A stretch of 64,000 bases of DNA from Datnioides undecimradiatus (taxonomy: Eukaryota; Chordata; Actinopteri; Lobotiformes; Datnioididae): NCBI GenBank assembly GCA_008933995.1, contig WARS01004318.1, forward strand, positions 1,075,589 to 1,139,588. The letters are read 5' to 3'. The translations under genes and the position numbers were made by a program. Shown one piece after another: positions 34,340-44,500 of the stretch (position 1 is its first letter; every line of letters begins with the position of its first letter). The notes under the pieces were generated by a model. It was not told the origin of the DNA. It made no database searches and saw only the letters and a program-made list of their open reading frames with translations.

Positions 34340-34500
34340 CCATGTCTGCAGCCGGTGAGCGGTACAAATGGCAAACATCTCTTGGAGTCATTATTTATGC
34401 AGGAATGCCCTTGGGAGTCTTTGCACTTGTTTACACAGTCACGGCACAGTCCATTCATGACGGCTGCGAGTAAATGAGCCGCTTGCTACCAATTTGTCCT
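34340..34500. promoter_or_regulatory. Candidate conserved non-coding element
   Basis: A short even block with GTACAAATGGCAAAC, GAGTCATTATTTATGCAGG near 34386-34404, TTGTTTACAC (forkhead-like) near 34428 and CCATTCATGACGG. It is immediately followed by a long GT array. Appearance only. Confidence 0.35.
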
Positions 34501-34542
34501 GGACGACGAAGCTTTGGGGCTCGGCTACCCACAGTTACCTTG

Positions 34543-34543
<1 letters not shown>

Positions 34544-34584
<41 letters not shown>
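34544..34584 (+). repeat. (GT)20 microsatellite
   Basis: Uninterrupted GT dinucleotide array of about 41 bases. Confidence 0.95.
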
Positions 34585-34586
<2 letters not shown>

Positions 34587-34981
34587 GGAAAAAAGAGGTT
34601 AACGCAGCACTGCTGCGCTGTTGGGAGCCGACCTGGAACTACGGACACCGGGGTCCCAGGGGTGTGAGGAAGCACGGTGTCACATTTGGAAATAAATGAG
34701 AGAGCGTTGTTTTGTTTTCGTTTTGTTTGAGAGGAGCGGCGCCGACTTTCACCTCTGAAACGCGCTGTTTGTTTGCTCGAGGGCGAGGACAGTGGTCAAA
34801 GTTAGCGAGCAACACCCCCCCCCCCCGTAAAAAACCCAAAACCAAGACGCGAGTCTTTATAGAGGTTGAACTCAAAGGCGAAATGAAAACAAAGTGAGTT
34901 TTCCGTTTTATAACCTGCACCTGAACGCATCATGCACACAGGGGGGGGTCGGACTCTGGTAACCAGCCGGTGCAGTCTGAC

Positions 34982-35007
34982 ACTACATGTCCCATAATTC
35001 CACTGGG
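34982..35007 (+). promoter_or_regulatory. ZNF143/STAF-like motif
   Basis: The segment starts ACTACATGTCCCATAATTCC, close to the ZNF143 (SBS) consensus ACTACAWYTCCCAxxATGC. ZNF143 binds promoters and chromatin-loop anchors. The match is good in the first fifteen positions but the terminal TGC is TCC here. Confidence 0.4.
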
Positions 35008-35847
35008 CACTACAACACAATAGAGAGCTGTGTGTCTGTCATATGCATAAGCAGGCAGTCTGGATCCAAGGTGGGCTGGTTGCTGGAGGTGTTAATCTCA
35101 AGGATTATAACGTTTAATACAAAATTACTTACATTTGACCAGTTTTGCAGCAAAATAAAGACGCGTCTGCACGAGCGTCAGCTCCTTTTAGGATTATTGC
35201 ACGTGTGTGTCACCGCTGCATGAACGTGGAAGCAGCGTTTTCACGTTTGCACAGTTTTACACGCGTTTTGATTTCCTGCATCTGTGTAAATTGACATTTT
35301 TACAACCGTAATCTCATTTTTAATCCGCGACGCTTGTTTGACCGCCGTAAGTTACAGTTTACAGCTGCAAAATACGAATTAAAACAATAAAATATGTGGT
35401 AAAAAAATGGAATAAATGCATAAATGAAGTTACATACATAAGAAAAGGAAGCTGGGTTCAGTTCCTTTGGTCAGATATTGTAGAAACTGGGACGCCCAGA
35501 CCCTCATGTAAAGACGCATGCTGCTGAACGAAGCTAACAGGAGGCGTGTCGTCCCGCTGACCTCTGCGCCGTCGTAGCAGAACATCACCACAGCCTCTGA
35601 ATTTACCGAGTGAACCCGCTCAGATTCCTCATGAGCGGCGTTCAGTTTACATTATTGTGGCTTTTCTAAAAAGCTCATATGTTTGTAATTCACAGCTGCC
35701 ATCAGCTGGCAGCTCGTGGCAGTTTCACTGTGCCTTCACCCCAAACAGGAGGAGAGAGCGGGTGCACTCCTCTCCTTGACGTCTCAATCGCCGTGCACTG
35801 TATATGTGACCGAGGCAGAAAGATGCAACACATGAGGATTCAGTAGA

Positions 35848-35891
<44 letters not shown>
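35848..35891 (+). repeat. (CGG)14-15 trinucleotide array
   Basis: 44 bases of uninterrupted GCG/CGG repeat. It lies only about 540 bp from a CCG array in the opposite sense (36433-36470). Confidence 0.95.
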
Positions 35892-36432
35892 TCCTCCGGT
35901 CAGACGCCAAACATGGACAAGGAGCAAAGAAGCGATGGGATAATTGAACAAGCCTCCTCCTAAACCACTCCAAAACCTCCAGAGTTTAATTGCTGGGAGG
36001 CAACATTATCCCTAGCAACACTGTGTCTGTCTCTTGGCTGGGATTCGGTGGGTACCTGCTGTATCCACTCCCCACACAATACGGCGCCCACTGAGCCATA
36101 TAATCCTCTCAGGCCCTCCTCTCCTGGAGAACCACATTCAATCCCATTGTGACACGGGAAAATCTCCTCTTCTCCATTTTTTTGTCAGGGTGCGTGCTTC
36201 AAATAAGCCCAATCAGTAGGCGCTGTTATGTGTGCACAATGCTGCGGGGAGCTGCAGAGACGGGGGGGGGGCAGAGAGGAAGAGTTAAATAAAAGGACGT
36301 TTGATTTGCTGCTGTGAAACTCGGGGCTACTTTCCATTCCTCCGCCGCGCTCCCTGGAGCAGCCATATTTCTGTTTATGTTTAAATGTGAATCAGTCAGA
36401 GGGGGCTGCTGGCTTTCCTGCTGAATCATCCT

Positions 36433-36470
<38 letters not shown>

Positions 36471-36475
36471 CCCCC
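36433..36475 (+). repeat. (CCG)13 array ending in a C run
   Basis: About 38 bases of CCG followed by CCCCC. Relative to the CGG array at 35848-35891 it is an inverted copy, so the two could pair intramolecularly. Confidence 0.95.
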
Positions 36476-36589
36476 AGCATCAGAAAGCAGCGCCGGGCTG
36501 CTCCTGAGCCGGCTGCCTCGTAGGAGAAAACAAGAAACTAATGCCACTTCTTCCTCCTCCTGACTCCTCTTTCAAGTCGCCCTTGAAGA

Positions 36590-36860
36590 GAAAATTACAA
36601 CAACGGCTTTGATGCCGGTCCGACATGCTCGGAGATATTCGCCGTGAGTGCAGACACCTACTAGATTATCACTGCAACGAGTGTGTTCGGGGGGGGGGCA
36701 GTGGCTCATTACACAAAATGGCAAAAGAAGAAAAATGGTATTTCTTTGTTGTCCACTGGTTTGTAGCTAAAGTCAATATGGCATTTAGAGACCTGCTGAG
36801 ACATCTGTTAATTAGGAGATGAGCTAAATAATGAGGAAGCACAGACGCAGCGTACTGAAA
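36590..36860. promoter_or_regulatory. Candidate conserved non-coding element
   Basis: An even block with CACAAAATGGCAAAAG, AAAGTCAATATGGC near 36770 and TGTTAATTAGGAG containing TAATTAG at 36809-36815, then GCTAAATAATGAGG. A G9 run near 36690-36698 interrupts it. No credible ORF. Confidence 0.4.
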
Positions 36861-36959
36861 AAGATTTATATGTTTTATTAATTTTACTTTTAGCTCGCCG
36901 CCGTGCAGGCAAATTAGTTTCTTTACTTTTCAGACTTGGTCCTGAACAAAATAACAGGT

Positions 36960-36979
36960 TGTGTGTGTGTGTGTGTGTG
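36960..36979 (+). repeat. (TG)10 microsatellite
   Basis: Short uninterrupted TG array. Confidence 0.9.
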
Positions 36980-37369
36980 AAACAGTCTGAGTATGAGCTG
37001 ATGTCTGATGCCTCTGTTATTATTGTAAGTTATTTATCTTTGTTTGATCATTTGCACGTGATGTCAGCGTCGTATTTAATTTTTTTTACACTAAAACCTG
37101 ATGAAAAAATAGACAAACGTGCTTTTTTCCTGTGCAACACTGTTTTGGAAGCGTGAATCCAGACGGCAGATACTCAGCACTGCAGCACAAACACTCATAT
37201 CGTCATCGTGATAGCGAGTCGTCCTACCTGAGAGGTCGGAGGTCAGAGGTCGGAGGTGTCGGGAAGCAGAGAAATCGCCTGTCGCTGCTGCAGAGAGTGA
37301 AGTCCAGTGTCAGCGCCGCAAGATGCCAACCAGCGTCTGCAAGACAGAGTCAGCCGGCGATGAGTTGTT

Positions 37370-37391
37370 GGTTTGTTTGTTTGTTTGTTTG
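37370..37391 (+). repeat. (GTTT)n microsatellite
   Basis: About five and a half GTTT units. Confidence 0.9.
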
Positions 37392-38873
37392 CAAATGATT
37401 TTAATTTCCCCTCCACACACGAATAAAAATGTAAAACTGTAAAATTAAAACCTTTATATCTGTGATGAAATGAAAGCAAACGTAAAATATTCTGTTTCTA
37501 TCATTTTAGAGTAATGAGTACATTCATAATAATAACACTGAGATGACGAGGTGACGCGTTATGGTTTATAAAGTTAAAATCTTGCTTTTAAGTGGCATTA
37601 ATTAATAAATAAATCAGTATTTTCTGTATTTTCCTACTACCTGAAAATATCAAAACCAACAAATTAAAATAAAAACATCAGAAATATTTACTTTCAGGTT
37701 TTAAAGGTCCAGGAGCTTCCTGCAGCAGCTGCTCGCTGCCGCTTTTAATCAAGCAGACATTAAGAAATGGTGCATCTGCATCTGTTTGGGGACTACTTTC
37801 AGCGGCGGATGAATCTGCGTTTGGTGAGCGTTTTGGTGCAGCAGGGATGTGGGTATTATAAACTCAGGTGTGTGTGTGTGTTCGTGGTGATGAAGGAGCG
37901 TGTCAGCCGGTGCGGCGGCGAGTCCCAGAGCGGAGACGATCGGGCTGCGACGCGGCGCTCTGCTGCAGCTGCAGTCGCTGCTTTGTTTCGGGCCTTTTCG
38001 CCGGATTTGTTGACCATGAGAAAGTTTCACCGCTAACTTACGCCGTTAACTCAGACCAAAAGGCGAAACTTTGCAGCAGTGGAGCGGTTTCTAATGACGG
38101 GAGGAAGCTCGGTCGCACTTTGATGTCGCCGCGCACGTTCATGAAAAAAACAAAAAAGACCTGAGAGTGTTTCACATCAAATGAGACGGCGAGGTGGAAG
38201 GTTCGCTCGTAATCCATAACAGACAGTTCGCAGTCCTTATGAAAACTGCAGCGGGCCTTGGCGCGAGCACAGAACCCAGCCAATCAAACCGGCGAGGCTT
38301 CAGCTCATTAGCCGTCGGGGCCACGGAGGCTGTTCCTGAATCTGCTCTGTCAGAAATCAGCTGCTCGGCTCCCACCTGCTGCTTTATTTTTCAGGGATAT
38401 GAACAAACCCACAGCGGCGGCCGAAGCGTTAGCACCAACCGAGAGCCGCTTTAAAGATAAACACATTTGCCAACCCGGCGAGTGATTCGAGTAACGTTAG
38501 ATTATAGAAATTGTCGGTAATGAGGCAGCGGGGACGGCGTCTGTGATCCGCAGAGGTCGACCGAAGCATCCTCCCTCGCTGCAGAGGAAAATGCATCCTG
38601 AGTGCGATTTAACGGCTTTAACATGAGCGTGTACACGCAAAGAGACAAGCGGGGGTCCGAGAGAGGGCGCGGCGCTCGTTGCAGAGGTCACGCGCGCGCA
38701 CACGGCCTGAAACAACACGGCGACGATGCACAAACGCTGCTGACAAGGGGAAAATACGAGGACTTCTGAAGCAGCTGGGAAAACGTATGAAGAAACGGAT
38801 ACGGGGGTCATTTCACTGAGCGGCACCATTAACATCGCTGCCCTTGTCTGAACTGGAGCTCTGATCAGTCACT

Positions 38874-38913
38874 CACACACACACACACACACACACACGT
38901 GCAAAACATGCAT

Positions 38914-38972
<59 letters not shown>
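38874..38972 (+). repeat. Two adjacent (CA)n arrays
   Basis: A CA array of about 25 bases (38874-38898) is separated by a 16-base unique spacer from a longer CA array of about 58 bases (38915-38972). This is the longest dinucleotide tract in the window and can adopt Z-DNA. Confidence 0.95.
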
Positions 38973-38973
<1 letters not shown>

Positions 38974-39039
38974 CAGTATTTTCTCCTCTTTTTACATTTC
39001 TCCTCTTTTCGCCCTCGGAGAAGGAGAGGTCGACATTTT

Positions 39040-39420
39040 AACTGCAGCAGCGAGGAGATGGCTTCCTTTCACCTTGACGGGCATATAATGAACATTTTTC
39101 ATTTTGAGCTTAGCTTCACTTACAGAGTCAGTCAGCTATTTTCTCTTTGAACCTTTTTTCCCTTCCTGACATTTCCCTCTGTGGTTTTGCCAGGATGATC
39201 TTCACAGTAAATTTGTGCCCCTTTTAAAGAAATAGGATACATTTCTGTTGATTTCCCTTTTTTTTCAAAGAGCTCATTTCCATACAGGCCCCGCCGTAAA
39301 ACACAAACAGGCCCACGGTGCAGCGTGAAACACAAACAATATGCTAATCGCACCTGTTTCAATTAGAGCCGAGTATCCATGAAATCCATATCGTTAGTTA
39401 CTTATTGTTTTGCATTTTGC
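39040..39420. promoter_or_regulatory. Candidate conserved non-coding element
   Basis: Even, AT-leaning block directly right of the long CA array. It contains GGCATATAATGAAC near 39079, CAAACAATATGCTAATCG at 39333-39350 with abutting SOX (AACAAT) and POU-like (ATGCTAAT) words, TTTCAATTAGAG near 39357 and CTTATTGTTTTGC near 39402. No coding signature. Confidence 0.45.
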
Positions 39421-39630
39421 CTCAGAAACCAGAATCCTGCACTTTGAAGGGATGCAACACAACATGTGCATTCATTTACCCCCCCCCCAAAGACTGGATT
39501 GGCCTGGTGCATGCCCCCCCCCACAACTAGAGTCAAAGGGTAATAGGTAGTTTGTAGGTTTGTTAGCATGTCTGCTGCATAAGGTGACTGTTTTTTTAGA
39601 TTTGTGGCTGAAAAGTCATTCAAAAGGTGT
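39421..39630. other. Short non-coding stretch with C runs
   Basis: Two C-rich runs (about 39479-39488 and 39515-39523) flank unremarkable sequence that leads into the minisatellite. Confidence 0.5.
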
Positions 39631-39639
39631 AACAACCAC

Positions 39640-40165
39640 AAAGAGACTCAAAACAACAACAAAGAGACTCAAAACGACAACAAAGAGACTCAAAACGACA
39701 ACAAAGAGACTCAAAACGACAACAAAGAGACTCAAAACGACAACAAAGAGACTCTAAATTACAACAAAGAGACAGAAAACTACCACAAAGACACATAATA
39801 ACAACAACCAAGAGACACAAACAGCAACACAGACACTCAGAAAACAAGAAGACACAAAACGATGCATATATAAAATAACAATGACAAAGAGACACAATAA
39901 CAACAAACAAGAGACTTAAACAACAACAGCGACACTTAAAAAACAAGAGACTCACAAAAAAAGAGACACAAGCAACTGGATAAACAATGACCACAAAACA
40001 GCATAAAACAACAACAAAGACACGATAAAATGACAACAAAGAAACTGAAAACTACAACAAAGAGACACAAAATGACAACAAAGAAGACACAAAACGATGC
40101 ATATATATGATAAAATAACAAGGACAAAGAGACACAAAACAAATAAACAAAACAACAAAGAGTCG
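39640..40165 (+). repeat. 21-bp AC/AG-rich minisatellite, degenerating
   Basis: The word AAAGAGAC recurs at 39640, 39661, 39682, 39703, 39724, 39745 and 39766, exactly 21 bases apart, within a unit reading ACAACAAAGAGACTCAAAAC. From about 39785 to 40165 the array decays into irregular copies with the same words. A longer segment starting GAAGACACAAAACGATGCAT recurs at about 39848 and 40084, so larger pieces were duplicated too. Because 21 is a multiple of three, the array yields a seven-residue periodic but artefactual ORF. Confidence 0.9.
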
Positions 40166-40813
40166 TCTCACAATGTACGCAAACGCTTTCGGCCAGTGCC
40201 GCTGTTTACTGGCCAGTTAAACAAACAAACAAACAAACAGAAGACAAACAGTGCACAGCTCTGTCAACAAGTCATCAGTTAAAGTGAAATTAAACATATT
40301 TTGGGGAAAAACCAGCAACAAAATGTTTACTAGTAAATAAAAAACATGTTGTGGACAAAATAAATAAACTAACTATATTAAGTTGATTCCTACACGTATA
40401 CAGTGAGAGAGTAAACAACAATATTTACTGTGCATTAAAGTCAAATAAACAAAAACCACTGAACGTGACTGAAGGAGACTTCACTTGCTGTGGGTGAAAC
40501 AGCTTTTAACGCTAATTCGCTTGCATGTAACGAGCGTCTGAAAAACATGGCTGTCATCCTCTCATTCAAAGTGATGGATTAACTTTACCGGGGGGCAAAA
40601 CCCAGCGCACGAGTCTTAAAACCTCAGATTAGGAAAGGAAACGATAGCAGAGCAAACCCGTGTGTGACGAGCAGAAGGTGCAGGGATGATTAATTAGCCT
40701 CGAACGCCCCTTTAGCCGATGAGTCTGATCAGTCTGGGACCAAAATGTTAAACTTTAAACGCGACTTAATCTAAAAATCCTGCAAACTTGTATTTAAAAC
40801 AAGCAAAACAAGA

Positions 40814-40847
<34 letters not shown>

Positions 40848-41335
40848 ATGCCCACATTTGCCCACGCAGGGGGGGTGGAGGGGGGGGGGCGCGCTGGCAG
40901 GGTGCGTTTCCAAGACAGCTGGTGAAAACCGGGTGTGCTCTGGCTGCTAGAAGGAGCAGATTCAGGTGACATCTGTGCCTCCTGTTGCAGCGCAATAGTA
41001 GAAACACTAAAAGTGAATTACAACATTAATGATAGTGCTCTGCAAGCTGTCGTTCCATATTACGCATCCATTATTCCTTGCATGGGTACTCAGAGGCGCC
41101 GTGAAGGAGCAGGGCCCCGCCGACACCTCTGCAGCGACGCCGCCGCGCAGTGAGGACGAGCCGCCGCCGAAAGGATTGCAGGTTTATAGAGTAACACCTT
41201 CCACCGCTATACCGTGTCACCGCGTGGCACAGTGCTGACTGGATGACGGATTCCCTTTCTCTCCATTTCCATCCCTCACTTCATCTTTCAAGCAAGCAAC
41301 CTCCCACCCCTCCCCCCTCCTCCCCCCTGCACCGC
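40166..41335. other. Non-coding DNA with simple repeats
   Basis: Includes a (CAAA)n run at 40219-40239, AT-rich unique DNA to 40480, a (CA)16 array at 40814-40845 and a G-rich run near 40869-40889. A short AT-rich patch near 41005-41080 may be an enhancer fragment. No gene recognised. Confidence 0.4.
40814..40845 (+). repeat. (CA)16 microsatellite
   Basis: Uninterrupted CA dinucleotide array. Confidence 0.95.
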
Positions 41336-41339
41336 CGCC

Positions 41340-41970
41340 GCCGCCGCTATTTCAGACAACATTTGTTTGATCTTGCCGCCCTCTACAGCTGAATGAAATC
41401 AATCTGGCAGAGATGTCATGTGTGAGCAGAAATGATTGGCCACAAGAATAACATGTATTTGAGAACATGGGAGCCCGTGCCCTCTGTCTCGCCGCCTGCG
41501 ACGGGCTGGACACGCGCGCGCACCTGCACGCACGCAAACACACAGCGGCGCGGGCCGGCACGCACGCCTGACGGGCATCACACAGACATCTTCGAGCTGT
41601 CACCCATCCCCAGACTTTCAATAACTTCAAATCCCCCGAAAACCTGGAGAATAAAGGCGAAGTCGATCACTCATAGCTCCCCTCACTCCGCTCGTCTCTT
41701 CAGGGAAATAACAGCCGAAGGAGAAAAACAAAGTCAGGATCCCATCCTCTCCCGCAGAAAAGCACTAGCATCCCCGGAGGACATGGGGAGAGCACTTCTT
41801 TCATCATTCTGCTTAACACACAATAATAAAAAAAAGATTCATTTAAGATGTTGTGAGCAGCACGCAGCTATAAACCAGCTGCACTGTTGTTGGGAGGGAT
41901 CAATTGTAATCAAAGGTGGATTTTTAAGAATAAAAAGCTGGAAAACACAAAGTGAAGAAGTGCAGTGTGG
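41340..41970. promoter_or_regulatory. Candidate conserved non-coding blocks
   Basis: Two enhancer-like stretches, about 41350-41480 and 41800-41970, flank a CpG-rich segment near 41500-41575. The first contains CCGCCCTCTACAGC at 41376-41389, a near-CTCF core on the minus strand. The 199-residue ORF across the area (41432-42031) has an ordinary unstructured translation and antisense ORFs, so I do not treat it as coding. Confidence 0.35.
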
Positions 41971-42002
41971 CTTTCACGCTAGCCTACACATCTATAGGAG
42001 CG

Positions 42003-42030
42003 CGTGTGTGTGTGTGTGTGTGTGTGTGTG
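42003..42030 (+). repeat. (GT)14 microsatellite
   Basis: Uninterrupted GT dinucleotide array of 28 bases. A (CCG)6-7 run follows at 42135-42154. Confidence 0.95.
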
Positions 42031-42199
42031 ATTTGGATTCGTGCCACGCAGGATCGAATGGCGGGCGATCCCTCCGCGGCGTCCCCCACCGGAGAACACA
42101 AACAGATCGTCGGGCACATCCGACCGCAGCTCTGCGCCGCCGCCGCCGCCGCCGACTGGCTGTGATTTCTTCATTCAGGAGAGAGCGCCGCGAAATGTG

Positions 42200-42500
42200 T
42201 CGTACTTCAAGTGTTTTACAATTACCAGCTGATTATATCAGCCGCATTAGCATATTAAAAGGAAGACTACTTGAACACAGAGATAATGAGTGAGTGTTAA
42301 AAATAATTTCCCCCACTCATTATCGACGACAGACACCGAGATCTGGGGAAAGGGAAATGTCGATAAATACCCGTAAACCTTTACTGTGTAAATAACAACA
42401 ATTAGGGAGAAATTAGATCAGGCTGTGTTGGTGAAAAGGGAGATAATTCTAATTAAAAACTCGCAGATATCTGGGGAAGAAAGCATGAAAAGGCAGCGCG
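42200..42500. promoter_or_regulatory. Strong candidate developmental enhancer (CNE)
   Basis: A 300-bp AT-rich block rich in GATAA and TAAT words. It has ATAATGAGTG at 42283-42292 facing CACTCATTAT at 42314-42323, and GATCTGGGGAAA near 42340 echoed by ATATCTGGGGAAGA near 42467. There is also AACAACAATTAGG near 42394 and TTCTAATTAAAAAC near 42447. No ORF of interest and no simple repeat. Confidence 0.5.
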
Positions 42501-43062
42501 TCTATCGGCGCCGGCGAATTATTATTCACTCGTGTGTGAAAAACTTTTGTGGCGTTTACAAGGTGTCGCTAAACCAAACCGCTGCTCTCCCTCCCCGAGT
42601 TTAATACCAGCCGGCGGCGGCGCTTCAGACCTGCACTCAGACGCCGCTGTGGTTCCCATCGCTGCGAAAAGGTCGGATAAAATGACATCAGTACCTCATA
42701 AAAAAGGACTTTATGCCGGGAGTGACTGAATAACCACTGCAAATGCGTAAACCCTCTGTATGTGATGCATATGTCCGTAATCTCCCTGTTGGCGGGCGCC
42801 AGCGTTTGACTCTGATGCGTTTTGTTCAATTCAAAATTCAGTTTTTCCGTCTCATGCATTCGCAGCCTGGACGCACCACCCTCCAAGTTGTGCGAATTGT
42901 CTTTGTTGCTTTCAAAGTTGCCCCTCTGATACGTTTGACACGCTGCTAATTGGCGTCCGACCAGGTCACGCTTTTCCTTCTTTCCGTCGTCTCAATCGCT
43001 CGTTTTGTGTCTGAACAACTGTCCAAAGCATGAAAATGTCATGAAATGTGAGTTAGAGCAGG
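42501..43062. other. Non-coding DNA, no gene seen
   Basis: Mixed unique sequence. ORFs at 42532-42949 lie on both strands over the same bases and carry no domain. Confidence 0.4.
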
Positions 43063-43721
43063 TTAAAGGGACAGTTTGAGTTGTTATTAGTGGGGTTGTT
43101 AGGAGCCCACTCCTCCATATTCAGCGTGTGAGCTGCAGCAGATGGCGGTCTGCAGCGGGAAACTGGTTCAGGAAGCTAAGCAATGTCCTGCTGTCTCCTC
43201 TCTGCGTTTAAGATACATAAATGAATTAATCATTGCTGCTGTATTTATATTATTTGGACTCTTTTCCCTCAAATAGATTTTAAATCAACCTAATCTCTCT
43301 TCAAATCCACCAGAGTCCTTTAATTGAAGAAGTCATTTCACTTTGCACGGACACGGGAGTTGCTGGTCTACTGCTGCCTCCGTGTGTTGGTTTGTTGTTG
43401 TTACTGTGTGACTTTAGTGAATCTGAACTAGCTCTTTATAACAAAACGGTCACACAGTAACACAAACAAACAATGATTATTGTGTGATTGTAACAAACTA
43501 ACACATGGAGGCAGACGTAGACCAGCAACTCCCGTGTCCTGCAAGGTGAAATTGCTGTTTCGGTTAAAGGAGTCTGGTGGATTTGAAGAGAGAGTAGGTT
43601 ATTTTCAAAATAATATGAATATAGCTTTATTGATTGATTCATTTAAGTATCTAAAATCCATTTTGCTGGTGACCTGTCTGCAGCAGGACATTGCTTAGCT
43701 TCCAACGGTGCTTCCTGCTGC
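43063..43721 (+). mobile_element. Foldback MITE with TTAA end, right end truncated
   Basis: The left end reads TTAAAGGGACAGTTTGAG at 43063, the characteristic terminus of a TTAA-inserting (piggyBac-like) non-autonomous transposon I know from many teleosts. The interior is an almost complete palindrome: an arm at about 43152-43412 pairs with its inverted copy at about 43449-43721 around a 36-base loop. Exact stem parts include GTTACTGTGTGAC (43400-43412) with GTCACACAGTAAC (43449-43461), and AGCTAAGCAATGTCCTGCTG with its complement near 43681-43700. The outer 90 bases of the right arm, including the expected terminal TTTAA, are missing. It encodes no protein. Confidence 0.8.
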
Positions 43722-44130
43722 TAACGATGCCTTTACAACTGGCATCGGCTTTTTAAAGGCCAAAGTAATAATTTGTCTAAAATATAAAGAAATCGTTGGT
43801 TTATGTCAGCGTTTCCGTGTCAGTGACGAGCCGTTGCTGTGAAACACAACGGGAAGAACGTTTTTATTCGCCGCGGGAATGTCGCGCGCTCACACCGACG
43901 CCCCGTCCTCCATCGCCGAGCCGCTGTAAACGACCGCGAATGCCATGAAATTCATATCAGGCTGCGAGTTTTTGCTCCGAGTGCGGATGAAGCGAGTTTT
44001 CCCTGCACCGCCGAGGTCACGAAATCATCCTGCGAACGTGCGACCGCCATTTTGTGATTTTAATTTTTTTTTGCCCCTTTGAAGCATCGTGATGCCTTCA
44101 AGTGCTGTGGAATATCTAGTTTGACGACGG
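43722..44130. other. Non-coding DNA, no gene seen
   Basis: Unique sequence, CpG-rich at 43860-44000, with no recognisable element. The expected right terminus of the adjacent MITE is not found here. Confidence 0.4.
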
Positions 44131-44139
44131 CAGGCAGAT

Positions 44140-44500
44140 TTCTAACCACCACCACCTGCGCTGTTAATCAATACACACTTTTCTTGCCCTTTTCCTCCTT
44201 CGTACACACATCTCCCCGTCTGACCAAACTGGCAAATTTGTGCTCTTAATCAGCTTGCCAGCCTTGTCTCTTCACTGGAGGCTGGCGACACGCTTCCCTT
44301 CCCCCTTAATTCCCCGGCTCTCAACAGACAGGCGCGCTGATTAACATGCACGCCCAGGTAGGAGCTCCCTCCAACACAACCCCGCTGCCCACCAGGTCCA
44401 CACACCATTATCCCCGCTACTCAATAGCACCCATCTCAATGCACATCTGTCGAGCTGCCGCATCCCCGCTCCTTAATTAGCTTTACAACTTTCCCCCACT
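44140..44500. promoter_or_regulatory. Candidate conserved non-coding element
   Basis: Even block with CTGTTAATCAATACAC near 44161, CTCTTAATCAGC near 44243, GCTGATTAACATGC near 44336 and CCTTAATTAGC with TAATTAG at 44474-44480. Repeated TTAATC/GATTAA words suggest HNF1/homeodomain-type sites. No repeat or ORF signature. Confidence 0.45.

Larger units (their letters stand above)
34585..36580. other. Mixed non-coding DNA, no gene seen
   Basis: Contains a C-run near 34816-34826, a G-run near 34941-34947, a ZNF143-like motif from 34982, AT-rich unique DNA at about 35090-35440 and two GC-only trinucleotide arrays listed separately. Arg- or Lys-rich ORFs here derive from the arrays. Confidence 0.4.
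36861..39030. other. Mixed non-coding DNA with simple repeats
   Basis: AT-rich at 37390-37690, CpG-rich at 37880-38000 and 38640-38720. ORFs here, for example 37868-38164 and 38497-38835, are featureless and antisense-overlapped. Simple repeats are listed separately. Confidence 0.4.

Noticed and set aside
39620..40039. Cys/Phe-rich 139-residue minus-strand ORF with a seven-residue period
   Set aside because: The period follows from the 21-bp minisatellite; not a protein gene.
39640..40165. CRISPR-like regular repeat
   Set aside because: Units are contiguous without unique spacers, and the genome is vertebrate.
41432..42031. 199-residue plus-strand ORF
   Set aside because: No domain, antisense ORFs over the same bases, and its end is the Val/Cys run of a GT microsatellite.
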